A DNA stretch of 64,000 nucleotides from an uncultured Oscillospiraceae bacterium (GTDB taxonomy: Bacteria; Bacillota; Clostridia; Oscillospirales; Oscillospiraceae): positions 51,148 to 115,147 of the forward strand of contig CANQMW010000005.1 in assembly GCA_947625045.1 (NCBI GenBank), given 5' to 3'. Shown one piece after another: positions 28,952 to 37,786 of this stretch (the stretch's first letter is position 1; each line of letters begins with the position of its first letter). The notes below the pieces were generated by a model. It was not told the origin of the DNA. It made no database searches and worked only from the letters and a program-made list of their open reading frames with translations. Both the position numbers and the translations under genes were made by a program.

Positions 28952-31189
28952 ATGAAGATATCGAATGAGCAGTACTTATCGGGTCTCCTGTGGGGGCTGA
29001 GGGTCCTGCCGGGCGTCAGCCCGGCCGAGCTTGTGGGAAGGCACAGGGACCTTTTCGGAAGATATGTGGATGCGGACGCGCTGTGTGCGCTGCTGGGGTC
29101 CGGGGGACCCGGCAGCGCCGTTGTCCGCCGGGCGTTTGAACTGTCTGCGGCGGAGCTGGAGGGAGGCGGCGCTGCGGACGGCGGGCTGTACAGCCTGAAA
29201 AGCGTGTTCAGCCGTCTCAGTGCGGGCGACACGGACCACGGTCCGCCGGCGTATTATCAGCCGCGGCCCCTGACGGCGGCCGACATCTTTCCCGATGGGT
29301 CCTGCCGGGAGCTGGACAGCAGCGCGGCCGACGCCCTGGAACGGGAGCTGACGGCGCTGGCGGCCTGCCCGCCACAGGACGCGGTGGGGTTCATCGTGAC
29401 CCTGGACACGCTTCTTCGGCACTGTCTTTGGGCGGTCCCGGCCAGCCGCGGTATGGACGTCGACATCTCGCTGTACGACCGGCTCCGGGTGACGGCGGCT
29501 GTCGCCTTCTGCCTGGAGACTGCCGTGCCGGGCGGAAAAGAGCCGTTTCTGCTTCTGACGGGCGACTTCTCCGGGATACAGAGCTACATATTTGCTGCGG
29601 CCCGGACAAACATCAAGGGTGTGGCCAAAAGACTGCGTGCCCGTTCCTTCCTTGTGGACACGATGGTCCAGACCCTCGCCTATCGGGCGTGCGACCAGAT
29701 GGGCGTGCCCTACGGCAACATCCTTATGCTGACCGGCGGCAAGTTTTATCTGCTCCTGCCGAACGCGCCGGAGACGGCGGAAAAGGTGGAGGCGCTCTCC
29801 CGGGAGGCGGAGGAAAGTCTCTTCCGCCGTTTTTCCGGCGAGATCGCCGTGAACCTGGCCAGCGTTACCTTCGGAGAGGAGGGGCTGCTGAATTACAGTG
29901 CGGTGGTCGTGGAGCTCCTGGGGCGGCTGCGGGAGCAGAAGCAGAGGCCCTTCCATTCGGTGCTGACGGATGAGAGGGGATGGCGGGAGGATCGGTTCAT
30001 CCTGACGGAGGACCTGGCGGGAAAACGTTCCTGCCCCTCCTGCGGCCGGGCGCTGATGGACCGGGAGCTGGAGGTGTGCCCCAACTGCCGGGAGCAGGAG
30101 CGGCTGGGGGGAGCGCTGGCCGGCGCGAAGCGGCTATGGTATAGCCGGAAGGGCGGGGAATACCGCCTCTGGGATGACTTCTGGCTCAGCTTTTCCCGGG
30201 AGCAGGCGGAGGGGGAACTGATCCGGGTGGAGCAGCTGAACGACTGGGAGCTCTCGCCCCCCATGACGGGCTGTCCCCTGGGCGTGCGGCTCATGGCCAA
30301 CCACCTGCCGAGAAGGGGCGGCGAGCCCATAACGTTTGAGGACATCGCGGACATGGCCGCCGGCAGCAAGCAGCTGGCGGTGCTCAAGGCGGATGTGGAC
30401 AATTTGGGCTTTCTCTTTGCCGACGGCATGCGGGAGCAGGACCGGCATTACGGGACGATCTCCCGGACGGCGTCTCTGTCCCGGGGCCTGGAGATGTTCT
30501 TCTCCGGATATGTGGGTCATCTGCTGGATACGGACCCGGACTATCAGGCGGTGTACTGTGTCTTCTCCGGCGGAGACGACCTGTTCCTCATTGGGCCCTG
30601 GGACGTGATGCCGAAGCTGGCACTGCGGCTGGAGGAGGACTTTCAGCGCTATGCCGGCGGCAACCCGTGCGTCACGCTGTCCGCGGCCATCTGCGCGGCT
30701 GACCCGAGGACCAACATCGCGCTGCTGGCGGACCAGGCCGAGGAGGAGCTGAAGCGGGTGAAGAACGCCGTGCCCCAGGGGGTGTATCCCGGCCGGGGCG
30801 GCCGGAACGCCGTGTCCTTTTTGGGGGACGTGTTCTCCTGGGAGGATCTGGCGTCCCAGATGGCGAATCTGGCGGCGCTCCGGCCGGCGGCGGGATATGT
30901 CAACACGTCGGTGCTGCGGCGCATCGTGACATACAGCGGGATGTACAGGCGGTTCCTTCTGGACCATGACGTGATGGGGCTGATGTTCGAGCCGCTGATG
31001 CATTATGACCAGGTGCGCAATTACGCGAAGCTGTCCCAGCACGACGCGGAGGCGTTTCTGCGGTATGCCCGGGGCCTGCCGAAGAACGCGGCCAATTACA
31101 ACGAGATCAATAAGGACCTGTATTTTGCGAAGACGGTGGTGGCCTGTCTTCTTGATATGACGAAGGAGGTGCGCAAACATGGCGTATGA
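28952..31189 (+). CDS. csm1: Type III-A CRISPR Cas10/Csm1, lacking HD residues, GGDD palm intact
   Basis: GDFSGIQSYIFAAARTNIKGVAKRLRARSFLVD, CPSC..CPNC zinc ribbon, VFSGGDDLFLIGPW; N-terminus LLWGLRV where Csm1 proteins carry LLHDIGK. Confidence 0.93.
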   Translation: MKISNEQYLSGLLWGLRVLPGVSPAELVGRHRDLFGRYVDADALCALLGSGGPGSAVVRRAFELSAAELEGGGAADGGLYSLKSVFSRLSAGDTDHGPPAYYQPRPLTAADIFPDGSCRELDSSAADALERELTALAACPPQDAVGFIVTLDTLLRHCLWAVPASRGMDVDISLYDRLRVTAAVAFCLETAVPGGKEPFLLLTGDFSGIQSYIFAAARTNIKGVAKRLRARSFLVDTMVQTLAYRACDQMGVPYGNILMLTGGKFYLLLPNAPETAEKVEALSREAEESLFRRFSGEIAVNLASVTFGEEGLLNYSAVVVELLGRLREQKQRPFHSVLTDERGWREDRFILTEDLAGKRSCPSCGRALMDRELEVCPNCREQERLGGALAGAKRLWYSRKGGEYRLWDDFWLSFSREQAEGELIRVEQLNDWELSPPMTGCPLGVRLMANHLPRRGGEPITFEDIADMAAGSKQLAVLKADVDNLGFLFADGMREQDRHYGTISRTASLSRGLEMFFSGYVGHLLDTDPDYQAVYCVFSGGDDLFLIGPWDVMPKLALRLEEDFQRYAGGNPCVTLSAAICAADPRTNIALLADQAEEELKRVKNAVPQGVYPGRGGRNAVSFLGDVFSWEDLASQMANLAALRPAAGYVNTSVLRRIVTYSGMYRRFLLDHDVMGLMFEPLMHYDQVRNYAKLSQHDAEAFLRYARGLPKNAANYNEINKDLYFAKTVVACLLDMTKEVRKHGV

Positions 31190-31646
31190 CGGGAAGTCTC
31201 CGGAAGGATATCAGTCCAAACCGTGGGGCAGGGAGCAGAAGTATGCGCCGCCGGCGCTGCCGGAGAACTATCTCCAGGACGGCTACTTTGAGCCGGGCCA
31301 TGACGGCGGCAGGCCGGTGCTGCGGAAGGAGTACATCGTGGGCTATCCGGAGCAGATCGCCCGGGCGCTGGAGGATCGGGACAAAAACAAGAGCACCCAG
31401 CTGCGGCGGTTTTATGATTACTGCATTCGGATCCGGTCCATGCAGGAGCGGGGCGCGTCGTTCGAGCAGGTCCAGGCGGAGTTCTGCCGGCTGGTGCCCT
31501 TTGCCGATTACGCCCGGACCAGAAATACCGTTACGCCGCTGTTCGTGGATTTCATCCGGAAAAATGTGCAGGCAGTCCGGAACAAGGACGATCTCTACGC
31601 CTTCGTGAAGCATTTTGAGGCCGTCATTGCCCATATCAGAAAATAG
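31179..31646 (+). CDS. csm2: Type III-A CRISPR Csm2
   Basis: 155 aa, helical; KSTQLRRFYDYCIRIRS...; between csm1 and csm3. Confidence 0.85.
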   Translation: MAYDGKSPEGYQSKPWGREQKYAPPALPENYLQDGYFEPGHDGGRPVLRKEYIVGYPEQIARALEDRDKNKSTQLRRFYDYCIRIRSMQERGASFEQVQAEFCRLVPFADYARTRNTVTPLFVDFIRKNVQAVRNKDDLYAFVKHFEAVIAHIRK

Positions 31647-31668
31647 TCAGGAGAGAGGAGATACAAGA

Positions 31669-32343
31669 ATGAGACTGAAAAAGATCATATCCTTCCAGGG
31701 CACCATCCAGTGCGTCACCGGCATCGCTGTCCGCGGCGCGGGGGGCGACCTGGGCATCGGCGGGGCGGACAGCGAGGTCATCAAGAATCCCCTGACGGGC
31801 GAGCCCTATATCCCCGGCTCCAGCCTGAAAGGGAAGATGCGCTCCCAGCTGGAGCGCAAGTACGGGGCGAGACGGTATGACAGAAGAGCGATGGAATTCA
31901 TAAACGTGACCGATCAGCCCTGCGGCTGCGGCGAGAAGGACTGCCCCATCTGCACCCTGTTCGGCGCCCATATGAACCCGGGCGCCAAGTCTGCCCCGAC
32001 CCGCATCCTGGTCCGGGACTGCGAGATGACCGACGCCTTCCGGGCCCAGGTCGAGCAGCTGCCTCCGGAGCGGGGCAGCTACCTGGAGGTGAAGGGCGAG
32101 AACATCATCGACCGTCAGACCGGGGCGGCGAAAAGTCCCCGGTTCATAGAGCGCGTCCCCGCCGGGGCGAGCTTTTCCCTGAACATCCTGCTGCAGATCA
32201 TGGAGGGCGACGACGAGGAGAAGCTCACGGCGCTGGTGAGAGAGGGACTGGCGCTGGTGGCGGACTCCTATCTGGGCAGCAGCGGCTCCCGAGGCTATGG
32301 CCAGGTCCGGTTCGATTACACCGTGGAGGAAAAGGCCGTATGA
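31669..32343 (+). CDS. csm3: Type III-A CRISPR RAMP Csm3
   Basis: IGGADSEVIKNPLTGEPYIPGSSLKGKMRSQLERKYG; catalytic Asp region present; GSSGSRGYGQV. Confidence 0.93.
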   Translation: MRLKKIISFQGTIQCVTGIAVRGAGGDLGIGGADSEVIKNPLTGEPYIPGSSLKGKMRSQLERKYGARRYDRRAMEFINVTDQPCGCGEKDCPICTLFGAHMNPGAKSAPTRILVRDCEMTDAFRAQVEQLPPERGSYLEVKGENIIDRQTGAAKSPRFIERVPAGASFSLNILLQIMEGDDEEKLTALVREGLALVADSYLGSSGSRGYGQVRFDYTVEEKAV

Positions 32344-33284
32344 CAGCGCCCCTGTACCGGGCCGTCATCGAGCCGGAAGGACCGCTGGCGTCCGCCTTGC
32401 ACGGCGACACCCTGTTCGGCGCCTTTTGCTGGAGCTGGCTGCGCCGTTATGGCCGGGACGCGCTGGAAGCGGAGATCATCGTGCCCTCCCTGGCCGGCGC
32501 GCCGCCCGTGATCTTCTCCAACGGCTTTCCCCGGGGCGGACTGCCCCTGCCCATGGGCTGTTACGACAGGGACAACGCCCTGGACGACCGGGCGGGCAAG
32601 GAGGAGCGCCGGGACGCTTACCGCCGGGGCAAGCGGCTGAAGAACGCCCGGTATATCTCCCGGGACGCTTTCCGGCGCATCCAGCGCGGGGACTGGCGGG
32701 GCTTCACCGGATCCGTTATGGGGGAGCCTGGGGAAGAGGAGACGACGATGCACAACCTCATCGACCGGGAGAGCGGCGGGTCCGGCGGGCTCTTCGGCAG
32801 CAGCCGGCGCTTTTTCGCGCCGGGAGAGGGCTATGACGTGTATATTCTGTCCGGGCTGCCCCGGGACAGGCTGGAGACGGTGCTGGAGCTGATGTTTTCC
32901 CTGGGCGTCGGGGCGGATAAATCCGCCGGCTGCGGCCTGTTCCGCCTGGCGGCGCTGGAGGAGGACGGCGAACTGATGACGCCGCCCGACGGGGCCAATG
33001 GCTTTGTGGCCCTCGCCAACTTCATCCCGGCGGCGGGGGACCCGGCCCAGGGCCGGTACAAGACCCTCCCCAAATACCCAAAGCTGGACCGGGAGCTGGC
33101 CGGGGCGGACGTTCCCTTTAAAAAACCCCTGCTCTTTCTGACGGCGGGGAGCCTGTTTTACGCCCGGCCGCTCCGGCCCTGGTACGGCCGCTGTGTGGCA
33201 GCGGTGGCGGCCGTGGCGGAGCCGGTCATCGTCAACGGATGCACAGCGGCCGTGCCCATGACCATCCCGGCGGACGGGCTCTGA
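32340..33284 (+). CDS. csm4: Type III-A CRISPR RAMP Csm4 (Cas5-like)
   Basis: LHGDTLFGAFCWSWLRRYG, GADKSAGCGLFRL, C-terminal RPWYGRCVAAVAAVAEPVIVNG. Confidence 0.85.
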   Translation: MTAPLYRAVIEPEGPLASALHGDTLFGAFCWSWLRRYGRDALEAEIIVPSLAGAPPVIFSNGFPRGGLPLPMGCYDRDNALDDRAGKEERRDAYRRGKRLKNARYISRDAFRRIQRGDWRGFTGSVMGEPGEEETTMHNLIDRESGGSGGLFGSSRRFFAPGEGYDVYILSGLPRDRLETVLELMFSLGVGADKSAGCGLFRLAALEEDGELMTPPDGANGFVALANFIPAAGDPAQGRYKTLPKYPKLDRELAGADVPFKKPLLFLTAGSLFYARPLRPWYGRCVAAVAAVAEPVIVNGCTAAVPMTIPADGL

Positions 33285-33298
33285 CCGCCCGCCGGGCT

Positions 33299-33757
33299 AT
33301 CCACCAAAACAAGGATTGTGATTCCCTGTGTTTTTCTCTGTTTTTGGCTCAGAATGTCACTCTAAATTACTAGTTTCCCTAGGCGAGAGTTCCACAAGAC
33401 CCCTATCCACCAAAACAAGGATTGTGATTCTTCGGCTTTGACTTTGGATGCCACCCTAAATTTACTGGGTTCCCTGGGCGAGAGTTCCACAGGACCCTTA
33501 TCCACCAAAACAAGGATCGAGATTTACGGCCATCTGAAACATCCCTTTCAAAATTGCGGGGGTTCCCTGGGCAAGAGTTCCACAGGACCCCTATCCACCA
33601 AAACAAGGATCGCAAGTTCACTTTCCTTTCCATTTGTTCTGAGTCTTAATTTTTCTGCAAAGCTCCATCCACTAAAATAAGGATCGCGATTTGTATGTGT
33701 GGGGGTTGAAGTCGTTTTTCAACTGGTCGTCTTTCACTGATCCACTAAAACAAGGAT
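33299..33757 (+). CRISPR. Degenerate type III CRISPR array, six repeat units sharing ATCCAC(C/T)AAAA(C/T)AAGGAT
   Basis: 18-nt cores at 33299, 33405, 33500, 33593, 33667, 33740; three middle units extend to 50 nt (33373-33422, 33468-33517, 33561-33610); unique sequence between units; within cas locus. Confidence 0.85.
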
Positions 33758-33826
33758 AAAAAACCGCCGGAGCGGGGCGTTGTCTCCGGCCGGCGGGAAC
33801 GGATGCTCACAGGGAGGAAAAGCGTC

Positions 33827-35194
33827 ATGCCATACGTACTGTTCACCCCGGTCGGCGGGACGGACCCCATCGCCAATGAGCGGGACGGGGCCATTTTGCA
33901 CATCTGCCGGAAGTATAAGCCGGAGTGCGTGTCTCTCTATCTGTCCGGGGAGATGGCGGAGCGGCAGCAGCGCGACGACCGGTACGGAAAGTGTATCCGG
34001 TGGCTGGCGGAGGAGACGGGCTTTTCGCCGGAGATACTGTCTGTGGAGGACACGCAGATGCGGGAGGTGCAGGTCTACGACACCTTTTTCGAGACGTTCC
34101 GCCCACTGATCGCCCGGCTCAGAACCCGCTATCCCGGCCACACGATGATCTTCAACGTGTCCTCCGGGACGCCGGCCATGAAGAGCGCGCTGTACCTGCT
34201 GGCGGCGTTCCTGCCCTTCAAGGTCCTGCCTGTGCAGGTCTCCACCCCCCAGCGGGCCCAGAATCCCCATCTGGAGCCTCAAAGGGATTACGACCCGGAG
34301 ATGTACTGGGAGTTCGACCTGGACCGGTACCCGGATACGTACGTGGACCGGTGCGCCGAGGTCAAATACACGAATCTGAACGCCCATCTGCAAAAGGATA
34401 ACATCCTGAGCTACATCCGGGCCTATGATTACAGGGCGGCCCTGGAGCTGGCGCGCCGGATACGGCCCTTCGTCAGCGGGAACGCCTATGCGCTCCTGGA
34501 GGCGGCCAACGAGCGCATCCGGCTGAATTGGCGCGGCGTCCGGGACAGCCAGATCAGGCAGAAGCTGAAGCTGGATATGGACGGGACCCGGATGGACCGG
34601 GCGGAGTACCTCCTCTGGCTGCAAATGAAGCAGAAGCGCGCCGATACGGCGGATTTCATCCGGGGCCTGACGCCCGCGCTCTATGAGCTGATGAAGATCG
34701 CGGTGGAGGAGAAGCTGGGCATCCCCCTGTCGGCCCGGTACTGTGATGACCGGAATCGCCTTGACCTGGAACGGCTGGAGGCGGATGAGACCGGCCGGGA
34801 GATCCTGGCGATCTTCAACGAGACCTATGAGTTCCGGGGAAAGCCCTTCCTGTCGTCCCCCTACTACGCGGAGATCCTGGAGAAAAAGGCCGCGGGCAGA
34901 AAATGGCAGGCGCCGCTTCTGCGTCTGCGGGACATCGAGAGCTGCGTGCGCAATTTCGTCGCCCACACCATCACCCAGGTGGATGAGGCGGAGCTCCTCC
35001 GCCGGCAGGAGCAGTTCTGGCGGGAGACGACCCGGGACGAACCCCTGGGCAGCGCCGAGATCATGGAGCTTATCCGCGAGGCGGTGCGGGAGCTGGACGC
35101 GGATGAGGCGGCACAGACGAATAAGCTGGCTGTCCAGTGGGACGCCTATGAGATGATGAACATGAAGATCGAACAGGCCCTGGCAGAGGCGTGA
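33827..35194 (+). CDS. csm6: CRISPR-associated CARF-HEPN ribonuclease Csm6
   Basis: VLFTPVGGTDPI, IFNVSSGTPAMKSALYLL (CARF), CVRNFVAHTI (HEPN Rx4H); good SD before 33827. Confidence 0.9.
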   Translation: MPYVLFTPVGGTDPIANERDGAILHICRKYKPECVSLYLSGEMAERQQRDDRYGKCIRWLAEETGFSPEILSVEDTQMREVQVYDTFFETFRPLIARLRTRYPGHTMIFNVSSGTPAMKSALYLLAAFLPFKVLPVQVSTPQRAQNPHLEPQRDYDPEMYWEFDLDRYPDTYVDRCAEVKYTNLNAHLQKDNILSYIRAYDYRAALELARRIRPFVSGNAYALLEAANERIRLNWRGVRDSQIRQKLKLDMDGTRMDRAEYLLWLQMKQKRADTADFIRGLTPALYELMKIAVEEKLGIPLSARYCDDRNRLDLERLEADETGREILAIFNETYEFRGKPFLSSPYYAEILEKKAAGRKWQAPLLRLRDIESCVRNFVAHTITQVDEAELLRRQEQFWRETTRDEPLGSAEIMELIREAVRELDADEAAQTNKLAVQWDAYEMMNMKIEQALAEA

Positions 35195-35209
35195 GCGGAG
35201 GAACGACGG

Positions 35210-35893
35210 TTGCTGAAGAAGATCAGGATGATGAGCGTGAGCTATCCGGATATCCGGGTGCCTCAATGGCAGGGCCGCCGGCTGCGGGGCTTCTTTGCCG
35301 CCGACGGCGGGGAGGGGAGCCTGCTGCACAACCACGGAGAGGACGGCAGGAGCATATACCGGTATCCCCTGGTCCAGTATAAGATCGTCCGGGGCGTCCC
35401 CACCGTTGTGGCGGCGGAGGCGGGGATCAGCCAGGTGTATCCGCTGGTGATGGAGCGGGAGACTCTGTGCTTGGGGGATCAGCGGTTCCCGAGGGGGCAT
35501 ATGCAGATCGACCTGTCGGAGGCCCGGGCCGGCGATACGGCGTCACCTGTGCGGTACCGTTTCTGCGCGCCCTGGTTTGGCCTGAATCAGGAGAACTACG
35601 CGCGCTATAAGGAAGCGGATGAGACCGGCAGAAAGGAGCTTCTGGAGCGGGTCCTGGCGGGAAATCTGCTCAGCCTCTCCAAGGGCCTGGACATCACCGT
35701 GGAGCGGCGGCTGAGCGTGAGCGCGTCGCTGCGGGAACGGCTGGTCCGGTTCAAGGAGGAGACGGTCCTGGGTTTCATGGGTGAGTTCTCCGTGAACTAT
35801 GCCATTCCGCCTCTGCTGGGCCTGGGCAAGAGCGTGTCCAGGGGGTTCGGCGTCACGAGACCGGCGGCGGAAGTCCGGGAAAAGACGCCCTGA
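35210..35893 (+). CDS. cas6: CRISPR endoribonuclease Cas6 (Cas6b-like family)
   Basis: C-terminal NYAIPPLLGLGKSVSRGFGVTRPA glycine-rich loop; placed after csm6; TTG or ATG (35228) start. Confidence 0.8.
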   Translation: MLKKIRMMSVSYPDIRVPQWQGRRLRGFFAADGGEGSLLHNHGEDGRSIYRYPLVQYKIVRGVPTVVAAEAGISQVYPLVMERETLCLGDQRFPRGHMQIDLSEARAGDTASPVRYRFCAPWFGLNQENYARYKEADETGRKELLERVLAGNLLSLSKGLDITVERRLSVSASLRERLVRFKEETVLGFMGEFSVNYAIPPLLGLGKSVSRGFGVTRPAAEVREKTP

Positions 35894-35918
35894 TCATGGG
35901 CGCGGGAGGGAAGAGAAG

Positions 35919-36602
35919 ATGATGACGAGAAGGGAATTTGAAGAGAGCCTCCGACGGCCGCTGGACGAGTGGGCGGACAGGAGCGCGGCGCAGGTGAGGG
36001 ACCTGCTGGGCGGCGAGGCCGCGGCCATGGTCGGGTTCGATCAGCGTAATCCCCACCACTGCTGGGACCTGTTTCTGCATGTGCTGCACGCTGTGGACGC
36101 GCTTCCGGCCGACGCGTCCCCCCTTTTACGGACGGCGGCGTTATTCCACGATGTGGGCAAGCCTGCCGTGGCCCGGGAGAAACGGGGCGGTCTGGTGTTT
36201 TACGGCCATGCGGCCAAATCCAGGGAGATGGCCGGCCCCATCCTGTCGTCCTTGGGGTATGAGGACGGAGAACGGGAACAGATCTGCTTTTATATCGGCC
36301 GCCACGACGATTTCATCTCCTGGGTGCTGCCCACGGAGCCGTATGACCGGTCCAATCCCTATCTGGTGGAGATCAACCGGGAGAATGCAGTCCGGCATGC
36401 GGAGCAGGTCATGGACGCCGAGGGCGTCTTTCGCAGGCATCCGGCGGCGCAGGTCTGGGGGGAACTTTTGGACCTGTGCACTGCGGACATATCCGCCCAG
36501 GCCGAGTATGTTTACAGGGACGGGGCGGTCGTGGACTCCCGCCGCCACAAACAGGAAAAGATTGATGCGCTGCGGGCGCTTCTGGCGGAGTATATCCGCT
36601 GA
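35919..36602 (+). CDS. Stand-alone HD-domain phosphohydrolase/nuclease
   Basis: NPHHCWDLFLHVLHAVDALP...LLRTAALFHDVGKPAVAREK...FYGHAAKS...IGRHDD; 26 bp after cas6. Confidence 0.85.
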   Translation: MMTRREFEESLRRPLDEWADRSAAQVRDLLGGEAAAMVGFDQRNPHHCWDLFLHVLHAVDALPADASPLLRTAALFHDVGKPAVAREKRGGLVFYGHAAKSREMAGPILSSLGYEDGEREQICFYIGRHDDFISWVLPTEPYDRSNPYLVEINRENAVRHAEQVMDAEGVFRRHPAAQVWGELLDLCTADISAQAEYVYRDGAVVDSRRHKQEKIDALRALLAEYIR

Positions 36603-36617
36603 GAGAAACAGAGAAGC

Positions 36618-36656
36618 AGGACCCCGCTGCGAAGCAATGGTTTCGCGGCAGGGTCT
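36618..36656 (+). terminator. Hairpin after HD gene: GGACCCCGCTGCGAA..TTTCGCGGCAGGGTCT
   Basis: Imperfect inverted repeat at end of the cas operon. Confidence 0.55.
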
Positions 36657-36823
36657 CTTGCATCGGATCTCAGTTTTTTCTTCCGGCGGAGGTATTGTGC
36701 CGGCGCAGGCGGTGACCGTATGATGAGGTCCCGGGGCGGGCGGGATCTGTCCATTTTTTCCGAATAGGCTCTGGCGTCCGTGCCGGAACAGTCGTATAAT
36801 ACTTTCTGGAGGTGATAAGGCCG

Positions 36824-37786
36824 ATGACGAGAGAGGAGTATATTGAGCAGCTTGAGGGCGTCCATCCCACTGTCGAGACGGCGATCCAGGCGCTCTGTCA
36901 GGCGGAGGAGATCAGCTGGGAAACGGCCAGGACCGAACTTCTTGCTTTGAGCCGTGAAATGGGGTTCATGCCGACGGCGCCGCAGGTCCGGGACCGCCTG
37001 CTTCGGAACTTCGGATATGTACGGCAGACCGACATCAGCCGCCAGATGGCCTCCTATGTGCAGCGTTATATGGACGAGCATTGCCAGCGGCCCGGTGTGC
37101 GCGCGATCGTACGGGTCGATAGCGGCCGGGGCGGATTCATGCTGCCGCTTCTCCCGTTTCCCGACCCGGAGAATGGTCCCACGGCAGTGCGGTACGAGTA
37201 CTGGGGGGACGTTCCGTTCGACCGCCTGCGCCTGCGCTTGGCCGACATATATATCCGTACGGACGGCGGCTGCGCCCCGGCCGGGAGGCGGTCCGGCGGC
37301 AGGAGAAAGGAGGCCGTTCCGCCGCCGGAGGAAACGGAGCGGTTTCATTATGAAAACTTCAATCCGGTCCGCGTGACCGGGGACTGCGTAGTGCGTGCGA
37401 TCGCCGCTGCGGCCGGCCTCAGCTGGAACGAGGCGTTTGACGGCCTGGCAGAATGCGCCGGCCCGGACGGCCTGATTCTGGACAGGTACGACGTCTATGA
37501 CAGATATCTGCGGCGCCTCGGGTTTGAACTGCGCGGCGAACTGCGGGAAGAAAACAGGCGCCTGACAGGGGCTCAGTTCTGTTCCGCGCTGGACGGCTTA
37601 TTCACCCGCGGGGAGAGAGTCGTCACCCTCCTGGGCCGCTCCCACATCGCCGCCGTTTTGCCCTTCGGGACGCCCCAGGGGGTCAGATACAAGATAGTGG
37701 ATACCTGGAACAGCTCCGGCAAGATCACCCGGGGCGGCTTCTGGGTCCTGGACCCTTCGGCTGCCGGCGGACAGAGACAGGAATGA
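36824..37786 (+). CDS. Papain/C39-like cysteine peptidase domain fused to an uncharacterised N-terminal domain
   Basis: VTGDCVVRAIAAAAGLSWNEAF ... GRSHIAAVLPFG ... YKIVDTWNSSGKI (Cys-His-Asp order); SD GGAGGTGAT. Confidence 0.65.
   Translation: MTREEYIEQLEGVHPTVETAIQALCQAEEISWETARTELLALSREMGFMPTAPQVRDRLLRNFGYVRQTDISRQMASYVQRYMDEHCQRPGVRAIVRVDSGRGGFMLPLLPFPDPENGPTAVRYEYWGDVPFDRLRLRLADIYIRTDGGCAPAGRRSGGRRKEAVPPPEETERFHYENFNPVRVTGDCVVRAIAAAAGLSWNEAFDGLAECAGPDGLILDRYDVYDRYLRRLGFELRGELREENRRLTGAQFCSALDGLFTRGERVVTLLGRSHIAAVLPFGTPQGVRYKIVDTWNSSGKITRGGFWVLDPSAAGGQRQE

Noticed and set aside
32340-33284. Assignment as Csm5 instead of Csm4
   Set aside because: LHGDTLFGAFCW and RPWYGR...EPVIVNG ends fit Csm4; no Csm5 features seen.
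33403-33633. Reverse ORF with repeated SLFWWI.VLWNS.PGNP
   Set aside because: Translation of the CRISPR array; repetition reflects repeat units whose spacing happens to be near a multiple of three.
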